A DNA stretch of 64,000 nucleotides from Lingula anatina (taxonomy: Eukaryota; Brachiopoda; Lingulata; Lingulida; Lingulidae). The position numbers and the translations under genes were made by a program. Below, one piece after another: positions 48,239-61,225 of the stretch (its first letter is position 1; every line of letters starts with the position of its first letter). The notes under the pieces are model-generated. The model made no database searches, was not told the origin of the DNA, and saw only the letters and a program-made list of their open reading frames with translations. The stretch lies in assembly GCF_001039355.2 (NCBI RefSeq), contig NW_019776079.1, positions 886,023 through 950,022 of the forward strand, read 5' to 3'.

Positions 48239-50039
48239 AAGAATTAAATATAAGCTATAAGCACTGTTATATGTTTAGGAAGAATCGCTCAAATATTGCA
48301 AATTCTTTAAAATAGTTTTGATTTATCTGATAAATCTTTCATACTGTTTAAAAAGTATTGTGGTTTTATAAAATATTCCTATGTTGCTTTTAGAGTCTTT
48401 TTTACTTCAACTTTAATGCTACAGAGAAAGATGTCTTTGTGTGAGAATTTAGTAATGAGGTTTATCTATTTTCTGTTCCAAATTTCTTGCTGTTTGAATA
48501 TTTTTTGTTTCCTCCAGTAGTATCAGATCCTTGAAAATCTTGAATTTTTTCATTTATATGTGTTTATACCATCTTTTTAAAAGATTGCCATTGTTCATCA
48601 TCTGATTCATTTTGTATGTCATATTAAGCACCAAAATTACAGTAAGCAATTCACAAATTTTCATTGTGCACATTGTGTTTCATGTATAAAGTGTGGCAAA
48701 TGGGAAAAGAAAAACCATTTATTGACTATAAAAGAAGCATGGGATTAGGAACTGTTGCAACTTATGATAGTCAGAATGTGATGTTAGACAGATATTAAAA
48801 AGTTGCTTTTTGTGAATTAAGAAACTTAGACAATCACTTGCATATTTTAATGCCTTCTGGTCCTGTTTCTTTTAAATTGGGTGGTCAGTAAGTAGGTTTC
48901 TATAAAAAAATTGAGTAAAAGTTCCAGTTTTCATGATATTTGCTGTAACATGTATCCAGAATGGAAGTTTTATTTTCTGAGTTGAGTGTTATTTTTAATG
49001 TAAATGCTAATGAAACTAGTCAAGTTTTTTTTCTCTCTCTCTCTCTCTTTTCCATTTGCAGCATTTTTGTAACAATGGTTAAGGAATTGTCATTGAACAG
49101 GTTGAGCGAACAGGGTGATTGTGATACATTCAGTGCCAATGATTAAGTTGTAGTTGAAGGCTTTTTTCCTGGTAGTCGTAATAAATTGATATATTAAACG
49201 TAGAAGAGCAAAATGGTTTTATGGTATTTTTAATACAAAGATTGCAATCTTTTGCTATTGATAATGCTTTCTTAATGCTAAAGGTATATCTATATCATTT
49301 TTCACTTAGTTTGTATCAGGGCAGTTCTCACATTTAATCAGTTTAATTTAATCTTGCAGTATCCATTGCCCATTTATTGTAAAAGACATAAATGTTGTCA
49401 TATTTGTATTGTACTGACTGCTGCAGATGAATGTACTGCCTAAATTTTTTTTTTTATGGAACAGCTGGATGGGCTGTGCAACCTTTTTAAGTATTTCACC
49501 ACCGTGATGACCCAAAACTGAATTGTAAATAGTATTGTAAATGAAAGACAATACAGTTTAACAAACTATTCATCTTTGTTTTGAAATCTACTCTCAATCG
49601 TACAGAAAGAAGATATGAAGGCTTTCCGTAGCACTGCAGTCCTAGCAATTTAGAAATCGGATCTGTCAAAAAGTAATAACATCTACTGTCAGTTTCAATA
49701 AAAGCCAAAAGCCCTGTGGTCGGATAATTATTTCAATGTTAACAGAAATCGTTAAAACGCAAGTCTTCATAAATGAACATAGCAAATGTAGTTTATTTTT
49801 GTATTTCCTTTTACAATAAACTGGATCTGCCATGAATGAAAGTTAGGTATTTTCTCATGCTAGACATGAATGCATTTTTTTCTTGTAATCTTGCAACTGT
49901 CATAAAAACGAATAACAATAGTGGTCATGTAACAATCTTTGAAAAGAAATTTATGTCTAGCTAGGTACATAGATGTTTTAAAACAGTTTCTAAGGTTTGC
50001 ATAGGTTACTCCCAATTTTATTCCTTTAAATTNCTTTAA

Positions 50040-50131
50040 AGGCTGAGTACGCATGCGCAAGCATATCTCATTTAAGCCCTCCCTCATTTTTACACTCACA
50101 GAATTACAATCAAACATCGACTTAACCAAGG
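50040..50131 (+). promoter_or_regulatory. Orphan promoter / 5' exon candidate
   Basis: TACGCATGCGCAAG resembles an NRF-1 site. About 80 bp later comes CCAAG|GTAAGT, a consensus splice donor at 50131. There is no ATG between them, so it could be a non-coding first exon. The evidence is motif-level only, and the nearby N at 50033 makes the upstream part uncertain. Confidence 0.25.
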
Positions 50132-51528
50132 TAAGTCTCGTTTAATTTTAAATTTTTATATAATTTTGATTCATAAAAACTCCTCAGTATTTTACAGTTT
50201 TTGACTTCATTATTATTTTCCCAATACTTAATCATCACATTTATAATTAAAAATTATGACAATAATTCAGATTGTCTAACAGTCTAGATTTAATGCTTCA
50301 TTTCAGAGGTGCACAAAGAAGCTAACTACATGATCAAAATGTCTACATTCAGAGGTTCTCTTATCAAGCTGTGATATCCATTTAAACTATGCACTGGTGT
50401 AAGTCTGAAATCAGTTTCCAAGCTGTGCACACACACACACACAAATAAAAAAAACTGATTGCCATGTTCTACTATCAACACCAATATAACAACTAATAAT
50501 AACAAAACCATTACTTCCTGAAGTATGTTGTAAATTGCATAATGCTAAAATCCAATAAAATAAGACTAAATATGGAATGTCAAATACAAAATATCTGTTC
50601 TAGGTTTACAGTATAAAATGCTGTATGTTACTGACTTATGCTGGGAAGAAAGATCAATCTCCATCTTCTCACAATTATCTGGTACATTCTAAACTACTGA
50701 GCCACTTACTAAGAGCACCTAACTTAACATACTGTGAATACACCTCAATACATTCATGAAATGCCCAACACAATTGTTTTAAGATGTCCACAAATCAGTT
50801 TTTGAATGTCCACAAGTGCTTTAAACATTCATATTTATATATACGTATATCACACTCTAATGCACTCTTGGCATTAAAATATTTATTGCTCATTGTATGA
50901 GAATTCTTGTCTTTAGCAGTCTTGTCTTGTATGCACAAAGATATGACATGTAACAGATCTTTAGCTTATATCACAAATTAGAGAAATAGCAAGGACAAAG
51001 GACAAAAATAGGAAATCATACAAATGCACAAAACAAGCTATTAAACTTACTGAAAGTTTGCCTTTCTACCTAACCATGTCAGTAACAAAATTCTTTTGCA
51101 GCCCTAATCCTTAACACGCTGACACATTAAAAAAACAACATGGCTTTATATTGTATACTCATAATTTGATGGTTTTTGATAAATGACGAACATATTTTTT
51201 GAAAAAAAAAATTAAGCTGTAAAAATACTTTTCAGGTCCATGTAAATGGAATGAAAACCTATCTTACAAAACATAAAAAGTACTGTCTTACATCATGGCA
51301 CAAAAATATTACTTCACAATTCACTTTGCTCTCTCCAAATTCTGCCTAACTGATTCACTATTTCTCTGATGTTGACAAAGTCTTCTGAAACTGATCTACA
51401 TCTTCTATGGAGTCTCATCCACAGTTTAGAATGCTACAGTAAGCACAACTATCACAATCATGACAAGCTGCATTCATTTCTTTCAATTTGTTTTCCTTTC
51501 CCCTTGTGTTGTATTGTAAATCAATGTG

Positions 51529-54500
51529 CTATACTTTCTTTGGTGCAGTTGTTGGTGGAGGGATATAGAGAGGTACAACTTCAGCTGGTTTGTATTTTCT
51601 AAGAAAAAAAAAGTAATAAAGTTGCAATAAGTTGCTTCAGACAGTAAATAACTTCAGTCTGCTTTAACTGCCAACTACATAACCTGAACTTTCGCTTGGA
51701 GTCATTTCACATAAAACATCTGCAACATGATTAAGTCACCTCTGAGGTTATCATTAATTAATTAAATCATTAATGGTAAAAGTACTGGTCCAGCAGTGTT
51801 AGGTTCCTCAACATTATTATAATGATGACAAAACACAAAACAAAATGATGTCTACAGAGCTGGCTACTCACGAGTATGGTGCTGCTGGGGTGCCCACCAC
51901 AATGAATGGATTTCCTTTCTGGAACAGTCTCCATGTACTCTAAAATTACAACATGGAATGATGTAATACTTCCCTTTAATACAGAGAATAGTTTATCCTA
52001 TAAATAAGTAAAGACATTTATAAAGACATTTATACTCGAACTGAATTAGATAATTACATTTACAGCTGTGATTCAGCAGAAACTGTGCATACCTTGTGGA
52101 ATCCTCGAATATCAAGATCCCATAGTTTCAAGCACTGAAAAGATAAAATATAAAATATGCCAACACCTGATATTATCAAGCCTTTTTCTGTAACTCACAT
52201 TACAAAACTCATGACTGAATAACAGCATATAACTTTTAACTATACACTTTTTGAAGGTAAAATGACCACCAAATGACCACAAAAACATTAATAAGACTAT
52301 CTAACCTTGGCTATTCCTTTCCAAGTAGAAAAATCAGAAGCATGATCCATCTTGATATATAAGACATGAGTGACATCTGCTTTGACATCGGGAATAAATG
52401 ACTCATTGCAGGGGTCTACACTGTGATCCAGCACTGTGGCCCTCTGTATTATGTCATGTAGTAACTTTTCATACTCATCTTTCTTCATTCTGGAAGCAAA
52501 TATCAAATAATTCATAAAGTGATAAATATGCTCATATGACACACAAAAGAAAAGATGATGACTGATTTTTTGTGGTGTTTAACTATGTAAATTACCAATG
52601 AACTTTACAATAGGGATAATTTTACTTTCAATGTTATCCAAACTTCGAATAACAAGCATAAAATTTAAACATGGTCTTATACACGAGACTGAATCAACTT
52701 ACTTGTCTATGGCTTTTAACTTGACTTTAGCCTGTGTATTCATTTTATGTCTGCTAAAATAGCTTTCTTGAAAGTATGGGTTCATATTTAGTCCAACAGA
52801 TCCAAAATGAAATGTTCTTGATACATCTGGGATAATGCATTCTCTGTCCTTCCTCTGTCCAGGCATTCTCATCCACATGTCCCAATCCCACAGCTTCAGA
52901 ATAAAATGAATATTTCATAAATAAATAATATAAATATAAATCAATATTATAAGAGGCATAAATTCATCTTGTGCATGGTCATGAAATGACGAGTTTTTCA
53001 AGTTTTAATCTCATTCCAGAATTTCATCTGTGACTCTACATACCGTTTTTTTAATGTACGTAATACATAAAGTAATCACACCGATTCACCATTTATGCTT
53101 CCTTGTCCTGACATTTATTTACAATCAAAAACTTGGATATCTATATAAAAACAATTTCCCAGGCACCAAAGCAGCTAGAGATTTATTTATGCTTATATTA
53201 TTCCAATGTGTTTCTTTCTTACTTTTTCTGGGGTTGGCCACTTTGATTCCAGCTCTTCCTTGTATAATTTTTTCTTCAGCAACCAACCTAGCCCAGGCAT
53301 TGTCTCTATTCTGTATAAGAGGCTGGGGTCCTTGGAGGAGTCATCATAACCCTGGCAGTAAGAAAGCAGAAATGTAAATTCACTGTTACCTAATCACTTC
53401 CATATAAACTACTTGTGTCCTGTTATTAATTGATCTTGAATAGGTGCATTTTTTTCATGCAGCGCCACAATAATAATTCAACACATGAAAAATTTCTTTT
53501 TCTAGAGTTACAGATGTTCTGTCATAAAAAGCATATTATTTATGTAACACATGTTGAATGGATTTTACTTTCTTTTTAACATGTGCTAAAATGGGAGTTT
53601 CATCATCTCAGGGATGCATCAAGGGAGCAAATATCCAAAACACAATATCTCTCTTTGAAGCAATAAAATTTTGAAAATTACAGCTTTACTTTCAGTCAAG
53701 GAATCCAAGCAATGCAAGGAATACAAATCACTCTGCTATAGCCAAATGATGATAAAAAAATGTATAACTTTTGGGAATATTTGGTTGGTACTTGACATAC
53801 TGGTAGATTAGTACAAAAGAATGGTGGCGGACCCCAGGAAAATCCGTTAATTGACTTTTATAGTCTCAATTATGTCTCCTATAAGGTAGCTAACCTGTTG
53901 AAAAAATTAAACTTCACTAACTTGGTCTTGGTTTTCTTAAAAATCTAGAAAGATCATTTTCAAAAAATTCAACCTCCATACCTGATCATTCCATGCTGAT
54001 ACACAGTACAAACTCTCATCTTCTTCTAATAATGGCAGTGTTTGACTAAAATAACTGGAAAAGAGAATGTATATTTTACATTCACCATTTAATTTCACAT
54101 ACATAATGCACATAACTTTCCAAAAAATCTTTATTTTGTAAATCTTTACATATCTGGAGTAGATACTATGAAAACATTGATTTCTTTCATCAAGGACCTA
54201 CTCAAAGAAATCTGGAGATATGTCCATGTCTTCTTCTATAATGATCATGTACTTAGCATTCTGAAATGGAAAATAAAACCACCTGTTCACTGGAACAAGT
54301 TGGAATTGGTTTTCCTTTTGTAAAATACATCAATTTCAATTACAAAATCACATATCCTCAAAAATTAAAAATAAACAAAGTTTACACTTATTACAAAATT
54401 ACCACATATCATAAACAATATCTCTTACTCTTGAAATGAATAATAAATATATTTACAAGAAATTTATCATTGTTCTTGCAAACACTTTCTATCATTTTGC

Positions 54501-57500
54501 AACTGAACAGTATAGAAAAAAATATATGGGACAAAAGACAACACATTTTAGCTTATTTCAGTATTAAGTAGTAAGAGGCTTACTGGATGTAAATTGAAAG
54601 TGGCAGTCAGGCTGCTTTTATAATGCTGACAAACTCTGGCATTCTTGATCCCCAGTGGTGTGTGCTGGACTCCACGCAAGCCATAAAGCTTGGTCACTTC
54701 CAATGGTTCCTGCAATTATATCAAATCTTCAAAATAAAAGAAATTACATTTAGTAGACCAATGCATTTTCAGAAAGACTTCATTTACAAGGTCTTTACCA
54801 CTGCATCTACATACCTGATATCTTAATTGCCTAGCCCTTTAGACAAAAATAGATAAATGAAAAAAATTTAATAATAAAAGCAATGCCATAAATGATAGAA
54901 CAGCTACATCCAATTACTATCAGTAGATTTTTTTATTGATATCCCTCTTGTGCAATTCAGAAAGAAAACAACAAGCAATTCACATGCAATAAACTTTGAT
55001 CATTGATTTTTCCTGAAGTAAAAATGCAAATCCGATATTAACAAGAAACTACTCACCTCAAAATAACCATCTATAAACACTGTAATCAAGTTGGGGTTGG
55101 CACCATCAGCTGATAATAGAGACCTCAGCATTCTGAAATGTAAATGAATCCATCATCATTAATACCCAAGTCCAAAAAAATCCCTAAAGATTGAAAAAAA
55201 AAAGAAAAAAAAAACATGTCACATCTTTCAGTCTTAACTGCTTCATATTACCTGACAAATTCTATAAAATTTTAACCAAACAACAGCGAATCAACAGTTA
55301 ATTCTGTACACAGTTTTTGCCTCCTGACATTGTCCACTTAATATTGTCATCGACCTCAGTTGTTCTGATAACCTCAGGTTCCAGATCTATGTTGTGCAAT
55401 TACAAGGTAATTGTTTGAAGTTTTCAAACCAAATGTTTGGATTTACAGTACAATTTTGATAATTTGACAGAATTTAAAGTTACTAGCAGAGATTTACTTT
55501 GGAGAAATGACTGGGTCAAAAGATAATTCCTGGAAATCAAGGAATTCCTTGATCAATCCAACCCTGATACTACGATATTCCTGAAAATTACAGTACCTAT
55601 AGAGATAATGTGGCCTGTTACTGGCTATCACTGCTACTGGGATATCAGATACTTTGTTGTTGGAAATCTGAAAAAATATTATATAAATGTTTCCAAAATA
55701 CAGAATAACTACCAATTTTTAATGACATCACTTTTTCTTTATTTTATGACTTTTACAGATATTTCAGCTAATAATATGACATACCACATTAACAAGTCAA
55801 GAATATGTGTTTCAGAAAAAATCAATTTACAAGACATATCAGTTGCAATGTTTCTTCATAATTTCTACTCCTCTGGCAATATATGTCTACAGGAAATAGC
55901 AGCATGTTATACATCAGGGGAAGTCTTAAAAATGAGTGCATTATGCACTGTTATAACAACAGCAACACCAACTTACAGTGTCTGGTTGAAAAGTGATAGG
56001 AGCCGGATCAGTGCAGCTGCAGACACTCCCATAGCCTTCCACCTTGTCACAAAATGATCTGCGTCTTTTGTTCACTTCATCATCAGGCCAGTCACAACCA
56101 CGTTCTGTAATAAATTCAAATGTGTCTATTAGCATCATGCTGGTGTTAGTAATATGTATGCATCAGTTTCCAAAGATGTTTGCCTTAAGACCTAAATGCC
56201 TCCAAATCAAGATAATGTGTATATGAGAAGTCTTAATTTATTATCTCAGTAACATATTTTAAATCACTAAGTGAAAATTACCTAACCTTTTTAGACAAAT
56301 ATACTTATGACATATAGATAAAAACACTTTCTTTCAAGGTCACCTTCTCATTAAAGCTGGAATTTGAAAAGAGTGTAATCTAAGTAAATTCTTTGTTATG
56401 TCATTCATTTGCAACCTCCTCTTGACTTCAGCAACATGAACAATATAACTTTATCCAACACCTCTATTCAAAAGAATATTATGCAATTGTTGCAGCCACC
56501 TTCTTTTTCCTTGAGTGGTACATCCACCTTGAGCAGCACGGCTTCTGCCCACTCCTGGAAGTTATCAGAATGGTTGTGGTCTTCTGCTAAAGCTTTACCA
56601 TCTGGAACAATAACATAACAGGCTACAAACAGGTAATCAGACAGGTGTGATGGAGGGTTAAAGCAGGCATGTGAAACCAACAGTTGGCAATAAAACGTGA
56701 TCAAAAATTTCTAAGAAAAACAAAACCTAGAAATAAAATCCCTTTCATAACCAAATTAATTATCCTCCAAATCAACTGAGACAGAAAACATTCCCAGTTG
56801 GATCCGTTACACAATAAACAATTTTCTTCAATAATCTATTAACCTATAATTGACAAACTGCATGATATTGAATATGACTTCATCAAACCATCATGATATC
56901 TTCTATTGCTTGAACTCCCGATTCAGATTTCCAATTCAACAATTGCCAGTACTAGAACTGATGTATGATGGACACAGTTCACTGAAGAAGAACACGAGGA
57001 TTCTGGCTCTTATTGGAAAGCAATCATCTTAATGGAGTTTCTTCCACAGAAATCAATGACTGATGTGATCTGCTGATTCAATTTAAACAGATTTAATAGT
57101 GTCAAGGTCTACCTAACAGTTACATCAATATGCATTCACTTCCAATAATCTTTCAATTACTGGCACTTCATTACATCTATTCTATCAAAGTATCATATAC
57201 TGTTACTGAAAGAATGCAGCAACATAGTCTTCTTGACACCAGTACATTCAGCTGAGGAACACTTTCAAAACAATTTAAGTCATGTTTACAATTTTTGGGA
57301 TTAATACTTGTACATTGTTACATCTCAATAGGAAAACTATCAAAAGATTTACGTTTTTGTCTCTTTGCAAAACAGGACTTCTTAAGAGAAACTTTTTTTC
57401 ACATACATTTTCTATTGATATGGATGTCTTGAATTTTATTTTCAGAGAGGCGAAGCTATTTAAATACACTTCTCACCTTGTAAATCTCTGTTTTTTTTGT

Positions 57501-60084
57501 ACAAGTTCAAATCAGATAAGACAAACTTCCCACACCCTCGAAGTGATTACACATTTTTTTTTTCCTGAGAAGAAGCCAACTTCATTCCCTCTAATAGAAA
57601 ACATAGCACAGGAAAACCAATAAAAATCAAATAGAGTGGCTCCTAATTGATGTGTTCTCCTCTGCTGGCATTTAGACTTACTGCTGTTTGGTCCGCTAAA
57701 ACTCTTATGCACAATTATCTTCAAAAATGTCAATACTAGAACCGATAGAGTGAGTATTTAGAAAGTTAATTTCACTCCACCTCTTGGCATCAGAGATAGG
57801 TACTTAGCGCCAGAAGAAAATACGATATCACGATTACTGATTTATGGGAATATTAAGTGAACAAAAAACTTGATTCTGAAAATAATGAAAAAAATAATAA
57901 CTCAATGAAAATCTCCAATGAAGTAAATACGACTGATTTGATCAGTGCAATATGGATTAATTGAGAACTGTGGAGGACAGTTATAAATAGCAACATTTCA
58001 AATCCAATAGTGGGTGTCTGCCTAAAGGGATCTTGGATTTTCTGCATGCATCTCAATTTGCTCAACAAATCTTCCTTCTTGCTTTTCATTTTTATTACTC
58101 CCACCAATTCAGCTGATATGCAGGAGACCCCATATCACAAGCCTGCTAAATTTAAATTGTCTTTTAGAAGCAGCCAATATTTACCACAGTAACTAGAGAT
58201 CAGTAAGGAAAAATCTATACCACCTATCCAGAGTTTTAATTACTACTGATTATTTGTTGGTGTTGCTCTTGCATAATCAGTTGAAAAGAGGTTTATTAAC
58301 TGTTGAAGTTGTTGATATGTAATGATACAAATTCACACTATTGTCAGATTGTTTTAGGAAGTTGAAATGAAATTTAGGGTAAAATTTGATAGAAAAACCT
58401 GGCACATCAATCTCACAGTCACACAATAAGTTACCAAAGGTTACTGATCTTTGAACAAAAATTGATTTCGACTAGGTTGTTTTGCTTCAATCGAAGTAAC
58501 ATTAAGTAAACACACCAAAAGAATTTCTGTGAAACACATCTATGACATAAAATTTCAAGCTGCAAATGACTACGTGGGGTCTACTTCTTGTAATGGATTT
58601 CCCTATAGGAGTATATATATGTAATTAAATCAAACATTGTCCCTCCTGCAGAACAGACAAATTTTTACATAAATTCCCTTGCAATTTTCAATGTTGATCA
58701 CTGCCTACAATCCTTTGCTAGCCCGTAGCCAGCAATTTCAAAAGGGGGTTCTTTTTCCGAAAGAAGGGCCTTTTAAGATGAAACCTCAATCTACAGAGAT
58801 CAAATTTTAACCAGAACCTGACAAAAAGGGCAGTTCTTTCAAACCCCCTGGGCCTGCTCTGTATTTGTACAATAGGCATTTTTTTATTGATTCTAAAAGC
58901 TGCTTTTTTAAAGTCTACTCACCCCCTTTGTATGTGACCATTGCCCATGTGTCCCTGTATTCAAGACCCTTAACCTTAGTGCTGCCTGCAGCTACCAGGT
59001 AGTCTCGAGCACGGTGTGTGAGACTAAAGGAACCTTCATCCTGAAACAAAAATGTTAATTCTTATCATATTTATAACTTTTGTTCAATAAAATACAGGTC
59101 ATTATCTTTAATAATGAAGAAATTTTGCTCATCTTGTTTCATACCATCAATTTATAAATTTTGTCCTTTTTTTTTTTTTAGAAAGTCATATCATTTTCAT
59201 CATCAAAATGGTAAAATAATTCTCTTTAAAAGTAATAGTGAATAAGCCTGCTATGTACTTCATATGTAATAGCATGCAGCCAAATTTTTACAACTTTAAG
59301 TATTTATCCTAAGTCCATGCAATTGCTAACTTTCTTTCATACATATATGATAACTTCACACCATGTGACACATACTTTTATAGTAAATATGAGTATTCTT
59401 CCTGGAGTGACCATGTTGAGAAACAACATTAATGCTTCATCTTCCTTTTTGGAGTAGGTGTCAAACACACGGTCAGCCATCACTGCACCCTGGTGAGGAG
59501 GGAAATAATCATGAATAACCATGAAAAACACTGCGGTGATTTCACAATAAATATTAAAATAACAGCATCTTTTTTTTATGCATTTATTTAAGCATTATGA
59601 CACATGTGTAATGCTGCATAATCTGCCCTTTAAACTAAGGTTCAATAAGTTGTGATGAAGTTTCTAGAATTCTAAAATTTTAGATAAAGTCTTATCTTTA
59701 CCGTGGCTTGGTTGAGAACTACAACATGGATACCTCGGCCATGAGCCCCTGGTGCTGCATCTTCTAAGATCTATAAATTGGAGAAAGTATTTATATCATC
59801 ATTTATCTCAAATTATATTACATATAATTGCTAAATAAGAAACTGTGACTTCAATATAAGCTAATCCAAGTATCATTTGATCCACTTAGCTGGTTTATTT
59901 TGTTGTAAAACTTAAATGACACTGAAGATGTCATCATCCTCTGAACTCACCGTGGCTCCATCTACAGTAACAGAGACCTTGCTCTGTGAAGACATAATGT
60001 CCAGGGCCAACACTTTGGGCTTCTCCAGTGGTTTACGTCCAGCACTGTTGGCAAATTCATCTTTGCTGGGAACATATGGAGGAC
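51529..60084 (-). CDS. POMGNT1: Protein O-mannose beta-1,2-N-acetylglucosaminyltransferase 1 (N-terminus unresolved)
   Basis: Seventeen exons: 59951-60084, 59702-59770, 59376-59489, 58923-59040, 56500-56601, 55977-56104, 55597-55667, 55057-55132, 54584-54709, 54202-54260, 53982-54054, 53223-53351, 52703-52893, 52306-52489, 52093-52134, 51872-51939, 51529-51598. They code 583 residues; human is 660. The stem domain holds [26 protein letters not shown] and EYRDTWAMV; the Cys-rich link is [11 protein letters not shown]. The GT13 catalytic domain holds [14 protein letters not shown], the metal-site motif [23 protein letters not shown] and [11 protein letters not shown]. The end is APYS...[11 protein letters not shown] before TAG. 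Known role: Golgi transfer of GlcNAc to O-linked mannose on dystroglycan and related proteins. The first exon listed needs one base from an upstream exon unless translation starts in the hydrophobic stretch immediately upstream (ATG at 60145). Confidence 0.94.
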
Positions 60085-60833
60085 CTATAGAAACCAGAAA
60101 GAACAAACTAAACAGTAAATATGCAGGCATCCCTCTAAATGTCACAGTCAGTCCAAGTAATTCATGGTTGTGTATGTCTGTATGTATGCACCAAGAATAA
60201 TAAGAATTTAAATACTCTTAGTCTTTCTTTGCCATGCACAGCAGTTAATATGTAAATTACATTACACAACCGTGACAGCCCACATATAAAGTAAGATAAA
60301 TACTACAATACAGGGTGGGCAAAGGTTAACTATTCCAGTATGATATATGGGGTCACATTTCATGGCCTAAAAATTGCATCAGAAAAAAAAAGAAAATACA
60401 TCTGCTCTTTACAGATGGATTGCTTGTGATATCAAACTATACTACTCTGAGATCTGTCAGTCCTTCTACTGCAACTTTCATAATTTGAGGTTAAAAAAAA
60501 CATTTTTTCTGATTGAATAACATTTTACATCAATTACTTCAAACCGCATAAGCTTTACAGTAGTGATAAAAACATCTGATAATTTCTGTCCTTTAAGTGA
60601 GACATTAAAGCAATAATAAATCTTCCTTTGAGATTCAAAATACATTGTAAACAACGCCTGGAAATATATTCTATTGCATTTTCCCACTAAAACGACTGTT
60701 ATTGTAGTAAAACTAAAATCTGTGCTTGTCACTTGGGCTTTCGATGCCTTTCTTCGCGGTCGACAAGTGCATCTGTTGCCAATGACATTTAGGTGTCACA
60801 CGGATTCTCGCGTTCATTCGAGACCAAAATAAC

Positions 60834-60853
60834 ATGGCGGGAAACCCTCAGAC
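60834..60853 (+). CDS. Probable first exon of a plus-strand gene
   Basis: AACATGGCGGGAAACCCTCAG codes MAGNPQ and is followed two bases later by GTAAGT. ATGGCGG at a CpG-bearing spot, with Kozak-like context and a strong donor, is typical of a short first coding exon. No further exon was recognised between here and 64000, so a long first intron running off the window is assumed. It may share a divergent promoter with POMGNT1, since the minus strand to its left is also CpG-rich. Confidence 0.45.
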
Positions 60854-61053
60854 GTAAGTTGCGAGTTTTTGTACAGTGCGTCGGATAACAAAAAGCCCAG
60901 AATTACACACATTGTAGATATAAATGCATTTTAAGCAAAAAGACGAATATATCTTATGAATCTTAAAATATTGTTATATAGTGTTGTTGTTGTCTGCTTT
61001 TCCCGCGGTTTTAAGTAGGTCACCAGATCGCTCAATATGAGAGGGCTCCGTCA

Positions 61054-61225
61054 GTTAAAATCTCTTAAGAGATTTTAACAAAAAACCGTACGTTTAGGAA
61101 AAAAACCCTGAATTAACTTTGAATGCAGGAATGGGGTCGTTGACCATTGGTAAGTACGGGAAAATTGCCGTTTTTTCCAGGAAAATCCAATTTTTGGCCA
61201 AAACGAAGAGTTATTATGACTTTAA
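61054..61225 (+). mobile_element. TTAA MITE, truncated copy 2
   Basis: Aligns as an inverted relative of 5016-5183: it shares TTAAAATCTCTTAAGAG, AACTTTGAATG, GACCATTGGTAAGTA and a CGAAGAGTTATTAT end before TTAA (61222-61225). The other terminus is missing or diverged. It opens with a perfect 26-base palindrome (61054-61079). Confidence 0.7.

Larger units (their letters stand above)
47982..51528. other. Region between convergent DEPDC1 and POMGNT1 3' ends
   Basis: Contains the probable 3' UTRs of both genes, a 66-bp tandem duplication, a short CA repeat near 50427-50443, an undetermined base at 50033 and a CpG-bearing spot at about 50040-50131 with a splice-donor-like end. No coding gene was recognised. 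Confidence 0.6.

Noticed and set aside
49860-50129. 89-codon minus-strand frame spanning the N
   Set aside because: It contains an undetermined codon at a likely contig join and shows no domain.
55494-55667. Extension of POMGNT1 exon 7 through GGAATATCGTAG
   Set aside because: POMGNT1 homology jumps directly from HYLYR to MLRSLL, which fits a donor at 55596; the extra frame is intronic.
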